A stretch of 28,901 bases of DNA from Prevotella sp. UBA6994 (GCA_002449845.1 DJXW01000003.1:128124-157024), one strand, 5' to 3'; shown: positions 8,468 through 16,897, numbered from the stretch's first letter. The notes: a model not told the origin generated them from the sequence alone. Numbers and translations are program-made.

Positions 8468-9529
8468 ATGAAAAAGTTTTTTATTTCTATCACATTATGC
8501 TTGGTGTCTTCCCTTGCCGTTTCTGCACAAAACATCGTGAAGGGAGACTATGGCTACTTGTATTGCCACATGAGCGACAAGGGGGAATGGACTGCCTATG
8601 CCGTGAGTCGTGACGGGTACAACTATCAAGACATCATCAATGGCGACCCTATCATGGATCCAGAGGTGCACGCTCGCATCGAGGGCGGACAAAGAGATGC
8701 TTTCATCACCCGTGCCTATAATGGCAAGGGCTACGTCATGGTAACCACAGACATGTGCGTGCGCAAGTCGCACAAGTGGGACAACTACGGCATCGACTTG
8801 CTCAAGTCTAAGGATTTAATCAATTGGGAATCGGTGACGTTTGACTATCGTAAGGGCGAGAGCATTTTCTGCGACCCAAACTCTCCAAGCGTATATAAGG
8901 ACTGGTCAACTATCAATCGTGTGTGGGCTCCTCAGATATTCTGGGATCCTAACTACGTGTGGGAGAATGGCGACAAAGGCGGTTACTGCATTTATTATTC
9001 TATGCTGAATCGCCCCGAAGAGAAATACGACCGTATGTATTATAGCTATGCGGACAAGTCGTTTACCAAGCTCACCAAGCCTAAATTGCTCTTCGACTGG
9101 GGTTATGCGACCATCGATGCCGACATCAATTACTTGCCTTCTGACGGTCTCTACCACATGCTCATCAAGAAAGAGGGAGGCAAGCCTGGCATCTATACCG
9201 CTACGTCGAAGAATCTCACCAATGGGTGGGGCGAACCTGTAGAGAACGACTACGTCAGCTTTGAGGGCAGAAAGAATTGCGAGGGTTCCAGTGCGTTCCA
9301 GTTGATGGGCGAAGACACTTGGAACGTGGCTTACATCCAATATAGCGACAATCCCAAGCATTATCGTATCTGCAAAGCTGACAAGTACCTGCGTAATTTC
9401 CATGACCCCGTGGACATCAAGGGTGTAACGGGACCTCAACACGGCTCTTTCATGCGCATCACCAAGAAGGAGTACAAGAAACTATTGAAGTGGGATGCAA
9501 AAATGAAGAAACAAAATGAGCGTAAGTAA
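8468..9529 (+). CDS. GH43-like five-bladed beta-propeller glycosidase
   Basis: A 353-residue exported protein with signal peptide MKKFFISITLCLVSSLAVSAQ. The fold pattern is that of GH43/GH62-type propellers. WAPQIFWDP is at about residues 153-161. The pKa-modulating Asp is likely in TIDADI (about 214) and the general-acid Glu in CEGSSAF (about 270). The N-terminal general-base Asp is not obvious; DYGYLYCHMSD is the only candidate. Family members hydrolyse arabinan, xylan or galactan side chains. The gene overlaps yitT by 14 bases and follows the transporter by 4, so expression is shared. Exact substrate is unknown; plant-polysaccharide debranching would suit the pectin lyases elsewhere in the window. 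Confidence 0.72.
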   Translation: MKKFFISITLCLVSSLAVSAQNIVKGDYGYLYCHMSDKGEWTAYAVSRDGYNYQDIINGDPIMDPEVHARIEGGQRDAFITRAYNGKGYVMVTTDMCVRKSHKWDNYGIDLLKSKDLINWESVTFDYRKGESIFCDPNSPSVYKDWSTINRVWAPQIFWDPNYVWENGDKGGYCIYYSMLNRPEEKYDRMYYSYADKSFTKLTKPKLLFDWGYATIDADINYLPSDGLYHMLIKKEGGKPGIYTATSKNLTNGWGEPVENDYVSFEGRKNCEGSSAFQLMGEDTWNVAYIQYSDNPKHYRICKADKYLRNFHDPVDIKGVTGPQHGSFMRITKKEYKKLLKWDAKMKKQNERK

Positions 9530-10418
9530 AGCCAGGGTGTGGCGAGAGTTTAAAGACTATGCCATCATCACCATCTCCATGCTGTCTTACTGCATCGGAT
9601 GGTCAGTGTTCCTCTTGCCTAACAATATCACGGCGGGTGGTGTATCGGGTGTTTCCTCTATCTTGGAATGGAGCCCCCTGCAAATACCTGCACAGTGGTC
9701 GTACTTTTCCATCAATGCCATATTGCTGCTGATTGCCCTGAAAATACTGGGATGGCGGTTTTGCGTCAAGACCATTTTTGCCGTTGTGGTACTCACCACG
9801 TCTCTTTCCATCATTCGTGGATATTTGCCTGAAACGCCCATGTTGCACGACCAACCTTTCATGGCGGCAGTATTGGGTTCTGTGTTCTGCGGATGTGGCA
9901 TCGGATTGTGCTTGAGCAATAATGGCAGCACGGGTGGTACCGACATCATCGCTGCCATCATCAACAAATACCGTGACGTGTCACTGGGGCGCATCATCAT
10001 GCTTTGCGACGTGGTAATCATCACCTCCAGTTATTTGGTGTTGCGCGATTGGGAGCGTGTGCTCTACGGTTACGTGGTACTTTACATCACGGCATTCTGT
10101 CTCGACCAAGTGGTAAACTCGATGCGCCGAAGCGTTCAGTTTTTCATCATTTCCAGTAAATATGAGGAGATTGGCAAACGCATCAACAAAGATCCTCATC
10201 GTGGATGTACGGTCATCAATGCGCAGGGTTTCTATACGGGAAGGGAGACCAAGATGCTCTTCGTGCTTGCCAAAAGACGTGAGAGTGCCAAGATATTCCA
10301 GCTCATCAATGAGATAGACCCTAATGCTTTCGTCTCCCAAAGTGCAGTCATTGGTGTCTATGGTGAAGGTTTCGACCGTTTCAAGGTGAAACACAGGGCA
10401 CCGAAACCTATCAAGTAG
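9516..10418 (+). CDS. YitT family membrane protein (DUF161/DUF2179)
   Basis: A 300-residue member of the YitT family. The N-terminal 195 residues hold five or six membrane helices with the family motifs LPNNITAGGVSGVSSI and GSTGGTDIIAAIINKY. The C-terminal DUF2179 domain (about 210-290) is cytoplasmic and resembles a small ligand-binding domain (GFYTGRETKMLFVLAKRRE, ending SAVIGVYGEGFDRFK). Function in the family is not settled; transport is assumed. The start ATG lies inside the end of the GH43-like gene (14-base overlap). The gene is followed at once by a repeat field, with no ordinary terminator. Confidence 0.9.
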   Translation: MSVSKARVWREFKDYAIITISMLSYCIGWSVFLLPNNITAGGVSGVSSILEWSPLQIPAQWSYFSINAILLLIALKILGWRFCVKTIFAVVVLTTSLSIIRGYLPETPMLHDQPFMAAVLGSVFCGCGIGLCLSNNGSTGGTDIIAAIINKYRDVSLGRIIMLCDVVIITSSYLVLRDWERVLYGYVVLYITAFCLDQVVNSMRRSVQFFIISSKYEEIGKRINKDPHRGCTVINAQGFYTGRETKMLFVLAKRRESAKIFQLINEIDPNAFVSQSAVIGVYGEGFDRFKVKHRAPKPIK

Positions 10419-10420
10419 AG

Positions 10421-10483
10421 AGAAGCAAGAGGTTAGAGGTAAGAAGCAAGAGGTTAGAGGTAAGAAGCAAGAGGTTAGAGGTA
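10421..10483 (+). repeat. Three perfect 21-bp tandem repeats
   Basis: The unit begins AGAAGCAAGAGG and ends TTAGAGGTA. Copies start at 10421, 10442 and 10463 with no differences, and decayed copies (AAGCATGA, AAGCAAGA) follow to about 10523. They begin two bases after the yitT stop. Their sequence is complementary to the CCTCTTGCTTCTTAC motif in the next repeat set, so the two sets form an inverted repeat. Confidence 0.9.
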
Positions 10484-10533
10484 AGAGAAAAAAAGCATGA
10501 AGCAAGAAGCATGAAGCAAGAGATTAGCCTTTC

Positions 10534-10715
10534 AAATGGAGGACATATCTCTTGCCTCTTGTTTCTTACTTTCTTACCCCTCCTCAATAAGTCTTTAAAT
10601 GGAGGACATATCTCTTGCCTCTTGCTTCTTACTTTCTTACCCCTCCTCAATAAGTCTTTTAAATGAAGGGCATATCTCTTGCTTCTTGCTTCTTACCTTC
10701 TTGCTTCTTACACCC
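10534..10715 (+). repeat. Three ~63-64-bp tandem repeats (CATATCTCTTGC type)
   Basis: Copies start at AAATGGAGGACATATCTC (10534), at 10597 and at 10661 (AAATGAAGGGCATATCTC). Spacings are 63 and 64 bases. Each contains CTCTTGCxTCTTG, TTCTTACTTTCTTACCCC or a variant, and the first two end CTCCTCAATAAGTC. The third copy runs into the conserved inverted element. The same motif, CATATCTCTTGCTTCTT, occurs on the minus strand at about 27607-27623. Confidence 0.85.
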
Positions 10716-10721
10716 CCCAAT

Positions 10722-11012
10722 TCTGTCATAGAATTTCTGAATTTTGGCATCAAAATACTGGCATTTTTTCAAACCAATCGTATCTTTGTGCGAAAAATGG
10801 GAAAATTTACGGCTTCTCACAAGTATCTCATTATCAATGATTTGCAAAAATCCAATATTAAAAACCAGACATAAAAAACTTGTTTTTACGTCAAAAAACA
10901 CATTTTTGGAGTATTCATAACATATCAAGTTAGCTTGCTAACATATATAGTTACGCTCATAACTCATATAGTTATGTGCACAACATACTATGTTACGATG
11001 AAAAACACGTTT
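10722..11012 (+). repeat. Dispersed non-coding element, copy A
   Basis: About 290 bases that recur in inverted orientation at 27282-27574. Three blocks are highly conserved: 25 identical bases at 10731-10755, a 41-base block at 10764-10804 with three mismatches, and 31 identical bases at 10915-10945. The middle block contains TATCTTTG (10781-10788), a match to the Bacteroidetes -7 box. The end holds a 21-bp-periodic dyad array. No open reading frame is conserved between copies, so this is non-coding. The rest of the gene-free stretch, 11013-11145, shows nothing I recognise. Confidence 0.85.
10928..10997 (+). repeat. Array of 16-bp dyads at 21-bp spacing, copy A
   Basis: Half-sites of the form WGTTANB alternate direction. 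AGTTAGC pairs with GCTAACA across two bases (10928-10943), AGTTACG with CATAACT (10949-10964), AGTTATG with CACAACA (10970-10985), and a last half TGTTACG lies at 10991-10997. Dyad starts are exactly 21 bases apart, two helical turns. This suggests a protein binding repeatedly to one face of DNA. Confidence 0.8.
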
Positions 11013-11140
11013 TTTCACCCATCTTAACCCATTTTTTCACTCTTCTAATTCTATTTCGCAAGAAATCCCAAACAACATTTTGTCACGCATTTTGACATAT
11101 ATTTTATCGAGAGGATCATTTGCAATCACCCTATACATAC

Positions 11141-11185
11141 GAAAACAGCCATCAGTTGTCGCCGATAATGACAACTGATGGCTGC
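11141..11185 (-). terminator. Terminator of the Omp28 operon
   Basis: A perfect 15-bp stem (11146-11160 with 11170-11184) has a 9-base loop. On the minus strand it is followed by TTTTC. It lies about 40 bases beyond the stop of the last operon gene. A smaller 15-base palindrome at 11192-11206 lies between it and the gene. Confidence 0.8.
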
Positions 11186-11224
11186 ATTCACACCATCAAT
11201 GATGGTTTATATACGTTACATTGA

Positions 11225-13153
11225 TTACTTCTCTATCACTTTCACCACTTTTCCGTTGGCGAGCTTCACAATGTTCAGACCCTTTTGACCTTTTCCTATC
11301 AACTGTCCTGCAACATTGTAGCGTACAGATTCTTGTGATGTTGCATTGAAGTCAATATCCTTGATGGCAGTTGCATTTTTGATTTCACCTTCATTGGCAT
11401 TCAATACGTTCAAAGCTGTCACGTCATCCGTCACTGGCAGGTGTATGAAAGCAACAACCCTCATATTTTCCACCTTCCATCCATCCTCGATATTGCAAGA
11501 GAACGTGTTCTTGAAATTGTCTCCATTCCATTGGATAGGATTGCCTTCACATTTTCCGAGGGCGGTACGCAAGACGTTGTTATGAACAAAGGCATTGTCC
11601 CAAGTACCTAAGTTTAATTGCGCTTCCACAATACCGTCTTCCAAGAGATAAACGGTCAGTTTGCCATCGGGAATAGTCTGTGATGCTTTCTCTGCTCCTT
11701 CTCCACTAACCGTCACATTCAATTTCTTTGAGTTCTCATCATATTGGGCATCGATATTGACCGTAGCAAGGGCTGGATAAACAGAATCAACCAGTTCTAT
11801 CATGGGCTTGAAGAGATATTCGATGACCATAGAGTGATAAGAAGCGTCATAACCGAGGCTCGTTGCCGTTGTACCTTCTTCATCATAAAGTCTGTCGAAA
11901 GAGGCAGAAGGGAATGCACCAACATGCTGGAAAGCCATGATAGAATCGCAAACACCATTGTTCATTCCATCTGGTACAGAAGGTGACTGAATGCCATGAA
12001 TACCCACCCAAATCATATCATCACGATCAGAAACGAATGCTTTAAGCAAATCGATACCCAATGGACAATAGGTGCAAGAAGTAGAGGTAAACTGTTCGAT
12101 AAGGTGTTTCTGGCGATCTTTGGTCTGTTGATAGACACGGAACGAACCAGTCATTTCATCATCTTGCAAGTTTCCTGCAGGAGCCTCGCCAGCCACCTTG
12201 CTCACCCAAATCTTCACCTCATGCTTTCCTAACGCGTATTTCCCCAAGTTTACTTCAATGTTCTGAGGAGTAACAGTAATCACTTGTGATAATTGGAGTT
12301 CTGTGGGAGCACCATTATCTATTGAGTAAGATAAGGCATAGTCACTTACCTCACCATTTCCTTCATTGCTAAGCGTAATGGTAGCCATCACGTCATCTCC
12401 TTGTTTGGCAAACGGACTGACAGACATTGCTGACATATTAAGGTCTGCCGACAATAAGGCATCACTCTCCACCAATGCCTGGATGCTCAGATTGGCATTT
12501 TGCCAACTATAGAATCCTTCTCCGTCACCAAGGTCACCATAAGCATACAATGGATTCGCTCCTTCGCCCGTCAAGGCTGAGAACGGGAAACACTCGTCAT
12601 TGTAATATTCCCCATCATTGGTATCTACCTGGGTATAATCCACGCAGAAGAGATAGGCAGGATATTGATCGGTAATGGTATAAGCCCCATCCAACAACAC
12701 TTCGTTCCAACCAGATATTGGTGAGTCGATATTGGCTGAGAACAAATCATCACCCACGTAACCTTCATCGTCGATACCCAACAGATAAACACGGACCGGT
12801 CCTGATGGATAATGGATTCCGATACGGGCTCCCACAATCTTGTCACCAGTATAACGCGAGAATACAGAACCTGGTACATAACTTGCCAACGCCGTGACCA
12901 GTCCTGCATACCCAGGCAATCCTATCGATTCGTATGGGTCACAGAGTTCGTCACCAGTGTAATTACCTACCCATTTCTGGTTTTGGGCAAGTTCGAGGGC
13001 TTTCTTGGGCATCTTTTTGCCTTTGACAAACAATTGCTTTCTCGGTTGGCGCTGTAACTGGTCAACACCTACACTTGGCATTGTCTTAAACTGTGCATAC
13101 GCAGCATTACTGAGTATCAGCACAATAGATAAAACAGATAAAAATTTTCTCAT
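11225..13153 (-). CDS. Large Omp28-like surface protein with CxxC and C-terminal sorting-like tail
   Basis: A 642-residue exported protein (signal MRKFLSVLSIVLILSNAAYAQ). Residues about 20-230 resemble a beta-sandwich domain. About 235-345 look like a CARDB-type adhesion module (NMSAMSVSPFAKQGDDVMATITLSNEG is split by its start). From about 347 an Omp28-type thioredoxin-like domain begins with EQFTSTSCTYCPLGIDLL, giving a CTYC redox-like motif. The last 30 residues (YNVAGQLIGKGQKGLNIVKL, then ANGKVVKVIEK) resemble C-terminal tails used for type IX-type sorting. It is the last gene of a five-gene operon, 27 bases after its neighbour. Function unknown; the fold suggests surface-exposed thiol chemistry or binding. 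Confidence 0.75.
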   Translation of the reverse strand: MRKFLSVLSIVLILSNAAYAQFKTMPSVGVDQLQRQPRKQLFVKGKKMPKKALELAQNQKWVGNYTGDELCDPYESIGLPGYAGLVTALASYVPGSVFSRYTGDKIVGARIGIHYPSGPVRVYLLGIDDEGYVGDDLFSANIDSPISGWNEVLLDGAYTITDQYPAYLFCVDYTQVDTNDGEYYNDECFPFSALTGEGANPLYAYGDLGDGEGFYSWQNANLSIQALVESDALLSADLNMSAMSVSPFAKQGDDVMATITLSNEGNGEVSDYALSYSIDNGAPTELQLSQVITVTPQNIEVNLGKYALGKHEVKIWVSKVAGEAPAGNLQDDEMTGSFRVYQQTKDRQKHLIEQFTSTSCTYCPLGIDLLKAFVSDRDDMIWVGIHGIQSPSVPDGMNNGVCDSIMAFQHVGAFPSASFDRLYDEEGTTATSLGYDASYHSMVIEYLFKPMIELVDSVYPALATVNIDAQYDENSKKLNVTVSGEGAEKASQTIPDGKLTVYLLEDGIVEAQLNLGTWDNAFVHNNVLRTALGKCEGNPIQWNGDNFKNTFSCNIEDGWKVENMRVVAFIHLPVTDDVTALNVLNANEGEIKNATAIKDIDFNATSQESVRYNVAGQLIGKGQKGLNIVKLANGKVVKVIEK

Positions 13154-13180
13154 AAAATTATTTTTAAATGGTTTATAAAT

Positions 13181-13867
13181 TTAATCTCCACTAACAAAAG
13201 CCTTTTTCACCGTTCCATCGCTCATACGAACCAAATGAACACCTTTGCGCGACACATCCGTACGTTTTCCGCTTATGTCGAAGTGTTCCACTTCCACCAC
13301 TTGGCGATTCGTATCAACATCCTTGATACCTGCAGGGTCGGCGTAAACGAATCGTAAGGTTACCTTGGGACCATTACCCACCACCGTCGAAGTAGCCTGT
13401 TCTAATCCGAAGCGGTTAGGTTCTATTTTCATATACTGAATCTGCAACGTGGCTGTCCATGTGGCATAGGCTGCAGGATACCATTCGGTCGTAATAGGCT
13501 CCAATTCTTTTGTGACAATATTCTTTGAGGAAGTATAAACACCTGCCTTTGTCCATTCCGGCAGACAAGAACCGAACGAACAAGTTTGGAAAGAGCCATT
13601 GGGCATAGATGAAATGTCTATATTCATCTGTGCTGCCACCTTCCCATCGGTTACTTTCCTGACCGACAACCCCGTAGGTATCTGCAAGGCTGCCGTTTCA
13701 CCTGTCATCGGGTCAATGTCGCCACCTTCCACATCACGCAGTTCGATGGTCGTACCATCAGGTACTACATTCCCATTGGCATCAACAAACACCAAAGACT
13801 CTTCCTGTGCAGAGACAACAGACCATCCCAGCACCCAAGCCATACACAAAGTAATTAATTTTTTCAT
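13181..13867 (-). CDS. Secreted protein with C-terminal sorting-like tail
   Basis: A 228-residue protein with signal peptide MKKLITLCMAWVLGWSVVSAQ. I do not recognise a named domain for the body; it is probably a beta-sandwich (LVFVDANGNVVPDGTTIEL, then WTATLQIQYMKI). Two cysteines lie in QTCSFGSCLPEW. The end, HFDISGKRTDVSRKGVHLVR followed by MSDGTVKKAFV, is like the tails of sorted surface proteins of this phylum. Its ATG shares ATGA with the stop of the upstream Omp28-like lipoprotein, so translation is coupled and the two products probably work together. Confidence 0.75.
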   Translation of the reverse strand: MKKLITLCMAWVLGWSVVSAQEESLVFVDANGNVVPDGTTIELRDVEGGDIDPMTGETAALQIPTGLSVRKVTDGKVAAQMNIDISSMPNGSFQTCSFGSCLPEWTKAGVYTSSKNIVTKELEPITTEWYPAAYATWTATLQIQYMKIEPNRFGLEQATSTVVGNGPKVTLRFVYADPAGIKDVDTNRQVVEVEHFDISGKRTDVSRKGVHLVRMSDGTVKKAFVSGD

Positions 13868-14691
13868 AAGCTTATCTTTTTCTTGACCACCTGCTCTACT
13901 TCTCCAGGATTACCTTTCGCATGATAAACAAAAGCCACCACAGAGAGATGGGCAGGATTCCATTCCTTATCGAGTTTTATCTCATATTTTGCGGTTCGTT
14001 TCTCGTCTTGCACCAAGGCAACAGGGTCACCCCACATACCGTTGGCAGCAGTTCTGAACACATGATGGTGCATATAATCCACCTTAGCCTTACCATCAGG
14101 CATCATCTGGGGAGAAACGATACTGTCTTCCACCAACCATACTTGCAGCATCATGTCAACGGCATTCAGTCCCGTAGCGGTCACGACAGCCTTCACGCTA
14201 TTGGAGGTTGGTTGGTATATGCTTTCCACATCCAGTTTCACCTTTGCCTTTTGCCGTATCTGTTCTCGTACCAAGCCCATCCAAAGGTCGTGAGTGGCAA
14301 ATCCTGTCCGATTGACGCTGCCAATGGGTTGTGCCTGAATTTTCCAATAATCATAGAGGCCATCCCCCATCTCGGTGCAGAGTGGCATTCTTTCGTTTGA
14401 ACCTTTACCTCCCTTGTGCGCCAATGGTCCTCCATGAATGCCTACGGCAATCACCTTGTCTTCCCCAAATTCTTTGACGAGTCGTTCGATTTCATCGGCA
14501 GCATTGGGACAGTTCACGCAATACTGCGCCGTGAAGTCTTCTATCAATGCGGCACGATAGACAGCGGGTCCCGTACCATCCTCTTTGGGAGAATCTACGT
14601 AAATCAGTCGTTCACTGTCGTCTATCTTACTACAAGCGGTGAGCAATGTCACGGCACTTATCATCATCATTAGCCATTTCTTCATCATCAC
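13864..14691 (-). CDS. Omp28-like lipoprotein with CxxC
   Basis: A 275-residue predicted lipoprotein, with the lipobox LLTAC giving a lipidated Cys at about residue 20. The mature part opens with a thioredoxin-like strand-helix carrying CVNC (DFTAQYCVNCPNAADEIERL), the hallmark region of Omp28-related proteins. The second half (KVKLDVESIYQPTSNSVKAV onward) is a beta-sandwich as in that family. It is third in the operon, 8 bases after the beta-barrel gene, and overlaps the next gene by four bases. It could hold a redox-active or structural disulfide at the outer membrane; no partner is proven. Confidence 0.8.
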   Translation of the reverse strand: MMMKKWLMMMISAVTLLTACSKIDDSERLIYVDSPKEDGTGPAVYRAALIEDFTAQYCVNCPNAADEIERLVKEFGEDKVIAVGIHGGPLAHKGGKGSNERMPLCTEMGDGLYDYWKIQAQPIGSVNRTGFATHDLWMGLVREQIRQKAKVKLDVESIYQPTSNSVKAVVTATGLNAVDMMLQVWLVEDSIVSPQMMPDGKAKVDYMHHHVFRTAANGMWGDPVALVQDEKRTAKYEIKLDKEWNPAHLSVVAFVYHAKGNPGEVEQVVKKKISL

Positions 14692-14699
14692 ATTCTCAT

Positions 14700-16364
14700 T
14701 TAGAAATTATAATTATAGGAAATGCTCAAACCTTTTGAAGCCGGCACGAAGCGACATACGCCTCCAGCGCAATTATATCCCGAACTGACGCGGCCATAGC
14801 CCAATTGTATGCGATGTGCTCCTACATTGTAAGTAACCATTCCCATATAATAATGTACATTGACTTTATCAAAATGCCACTCATCACTGATGGTAAACAT
14901 GAAGTGAGGCGCAACGGAGAGTTCCAACAACCCAAATGCCAAGTCGCCCTCATCTTCCTTGGTGGAAAGATATTGCAGTTCGCCACGCAAGGTGAGGTTC
15001 TTGTTTATTTTGTATTTGGCATCTGCCACGAAGATGTCACTATGTATCAAGCCACCCTCTCCCTCAACCACAGTCATGTTATACAACTGGTTCATATAGA
15101 GAAGGGTCATCTTGAAGTCTTTTGTCAGTCGCTTATCCACCTGTACGTTCAAGTCTTGATAATAAGTAGAGCCTCCCCATTTCCAGAATGCCGAGCCATA
15201 ACCGTCAGAGCCTCGTCCACTGATCCATTCGTCGGGTCCCACTTGTGTTTTCTTTGCGTTCTTCTCAATACCACGGATGTACGAATAATTCAATTTGACG
15301 TTTGTGCCGTATTTTCCTCCCAATGGTGTCTTGCTTTTAAACGCATAGCCCAATTCAGCCTGATACGCCCATTCTCCGTCTGGTTGTGTAGCATAGAGGT
15401 AGTTGGCTGCCAAGCAATAGGTATGTTCGTATGCAAAGGCAGGCAAGTGGTTGATGGTAGAAGCAGTATGGTCCATCTTTCTACGACTGCGAAACGACAT
15501 GTTATCTGATCGTTTGGCTTGCAACAAGGCACTCAGTCCTTTCTTGGAATACGAAGCGGAAAGCATGGCTACGTAACCCTTACGGTAGATGTAATGATTA
15601 TCGTAGGAAGGGTCTTGTGTCTTCTGGGCGTATTCAGCCAATATGTTGAAGCCACCTTTCGTCAGACTGGCTCTCACATCCCAAGCATTGACATTTTCAG
15701 GTAAATTCAACTTACGGTTGGCATCAACGAAAATCTGGTCGTTGTCGGCACTCTCGTGCTTATTGACAAACGACGCCCCAAGGGTCACGTAGATTTCTTT
15801 CTTTGCCAACTGAGGAATCCACTGCTCTAAGTTGAATTCGACGTCTGCACCAGAAATCCACGCGTCGTTGTAATTCCAATAACGGCGTTGTTTTCCTGTA
15901 AGGGCTTTCAAACGCAATCCCTTCACGGGTTGGAGCATCAAGTGTCCGCCCAAGAGGGCATTATCCACTCCCAAGCTCCGCTCTTCGTATGTGCGGAAAA
16001 TAAATCCCGAACCAAACTGGTCATAGAAATGTCCAAGTGTCAACTCAGCATTTTTCAGTTTACCTTTCACATAGAAATGGGGTACTCCCCATCCCTTGAA
16101 ATCATTATCAAAGCCAGGAAGAGGATGTTCCAAGTATTCCAGTCTTGCACCTGCATCTACATACTTGCTCATCAAGTGTAAGTCGGCGTATGTATTGGTC
16201 AGCACGTTGTCGCGTACTTCTTCGGTTCCTATCTCCTTATCATTTTCGGGGATAAGAATGTCACTCTGAATGCTTCCGCTAAGCGTGATTCCCTTGTCAT
16301 CTTGCGCGTGGGCGAACAACACTACGAAAAACAAACAAATCAGGGTAATGTATGGCCTCAACAT
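14700..16364 (-). CDS. Outer-membrane beta-barrel protein (DUF6029-like)
   Basis: A 554-residue exported protein with signal MLRPYITLICLFFVVLFAHAQ. It has many amphipathic strands with aromatic girdles (ADLHLMSKYVDAGARLEYLE, KLKNAELTLGHFYDQFGSG, then VHYYMGMVTYNVGAHRIQLG). It ends in SYNYNF, with the terminal Phe usual for outer-membrane barrels. I recall proteins like this in Bacteroidetes annotated DUF6029; the match is from memory. It starts 3 bases after the thioredoxin gene and precedes the Omp28 lipoprotein, so it may be the membrane anchor or channel for this operon. Confidence 0.72.
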   Translation of the reverse strand: MLRPYITLICLFFVVLFAHAQDDKGITLSGSIQSDILIPENDKEIGTEEVRDNVLTNTYADLHLMSKYVDAGARLEYLEHPLPGFDNDFKGWGVPHFYVKGKLKNAELTLGHFYDQFGSGFIFRTYEERSLGVDNALLGGHLMLQPVKGLRLKALTGKQRRYWNYNDAWISGADVEFNLEQWIPQLAKKEIYVTLGASFVNKHESADNDQIFVDANRKLNLPENVNAWDVRASLTKGGFNILAEYAQKTQDPSYDNHYIYRKGYVAMLSASYSKKGLSALLQAKRSDNMSFRSRRKMDHTASTINHLPAFAYEHTYCLAANYLYATQPDGEWAYQAELGYAFKSKTPLGGKYGTNVKLNYSYIRGIEKNAKKTQVGPDEWISGRGSDGYGSAFWKWGGSTYYQDLNVQVDKRLTKDFKMTLLYMNQLYNMTVVEGEGGLIHSDIFVADAKYKINKNLTLRGELQYLSTKEDEGDLAFGLLELSVAPHFMFTISDEWHFDKVNVHYYMGMVTYNVGAHRIQLGYGRVSSGYNCAGGVCRFVPASKGLSISYNYNF

Positions 16365-16367
16365 CTA

Positions 16368-16865
16368 TTATTCTTTTTTCACTATTTCACGTACCTTATC
16401 TATCAACTCTTCCTCAGAGCCATCCGTATAACCACTGTGTTTATATACGATGTTGCCTTGCCCATCGACAATCAGGACAAAAGGAATCATCTGAATACCC
16501 AATGCTCGTTTCAAGTCGCCATTGGGGTCAAGCAACACGGTCTCGAATGGCCACTGATGTTGATTGACCAATGGTTTAACCTTTTGGATGTTATGGGCTT
16601 GGTCAATGGAAACGGCAATCAACTTAACACCTGTTTCTTCCTGCCACTCTTCATAATCCTCGCTGATAGCATCCAACTCACGGTTACAGGGCTTGCACCA
16701 TGTGGCAAAGAAATCGATAATCATGGGTTTGCCATTGTTAGACAACGTATCTGTACAGACCATCTTGCCATCAATGTCTTTCAGCACAACGGCTGGTATT
16801 TGCGCATTTACTTCATTGAGAATAAGCACCAAACAGGAAAGGTAAATAATCAATACTTTTTTCAT
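16368..16865 (-). CDS. TlpA-like thioredoxin
   Basis: A 165-residue exported thiol-disulfide oxidoreductase. An N-terminal hydrophobic segment (MKKVLIIYLSCLVLILNEVNAQ) serves as a signal or anchor. The thioredoxin active site is FFATWCKPCNREL at about residues 52-64. The cis-Pro loop is MIPFVLIVDGQG at about 126-137. It is the first gene of the five-gene envelope operon, and the only complete thioredoxin in it. It may keep the CxxC motifs of the two Omp28-like proteins reduced, which is inference. Confidence 0.9.
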   Translation of the reverse strand: MKKVLIIYLSCLVLILNEVNAQIPAVVLKDIDGKMVCTDTLSNNGKPMIIDFFATWCKPCNRELDAISEDYEEWQEETGVKLIAVSIDQAHNIQKVKPLVNQHQWPFETVLLDPNGDLKRALGIQMIPFVLIVDGQGNIVYKHSGYTDGSEEELIDKVREIVKKE

Positions 16866-16889
16866 GTTCTTGAATATTTAATCAAATTG

Positions 16890-16897
16890 CAAAATTA
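16890..16897 (-). promoter_or_regulatory. -7 box of the Omp28 operon
   Basis: TAATTTTG on the minus strand lies 24 bases before the thioredoxin ATG. No TTTG occurs at the usual distance upstream. Confidence 0.5.

Noticed and set aside
10411..10650. Minus-strand frame with LLLLTSN and RRGKKVRSKRQEI repeats
   Set aside because: It is a translation of the 21-bp and 63-bp repeats, not a gene.
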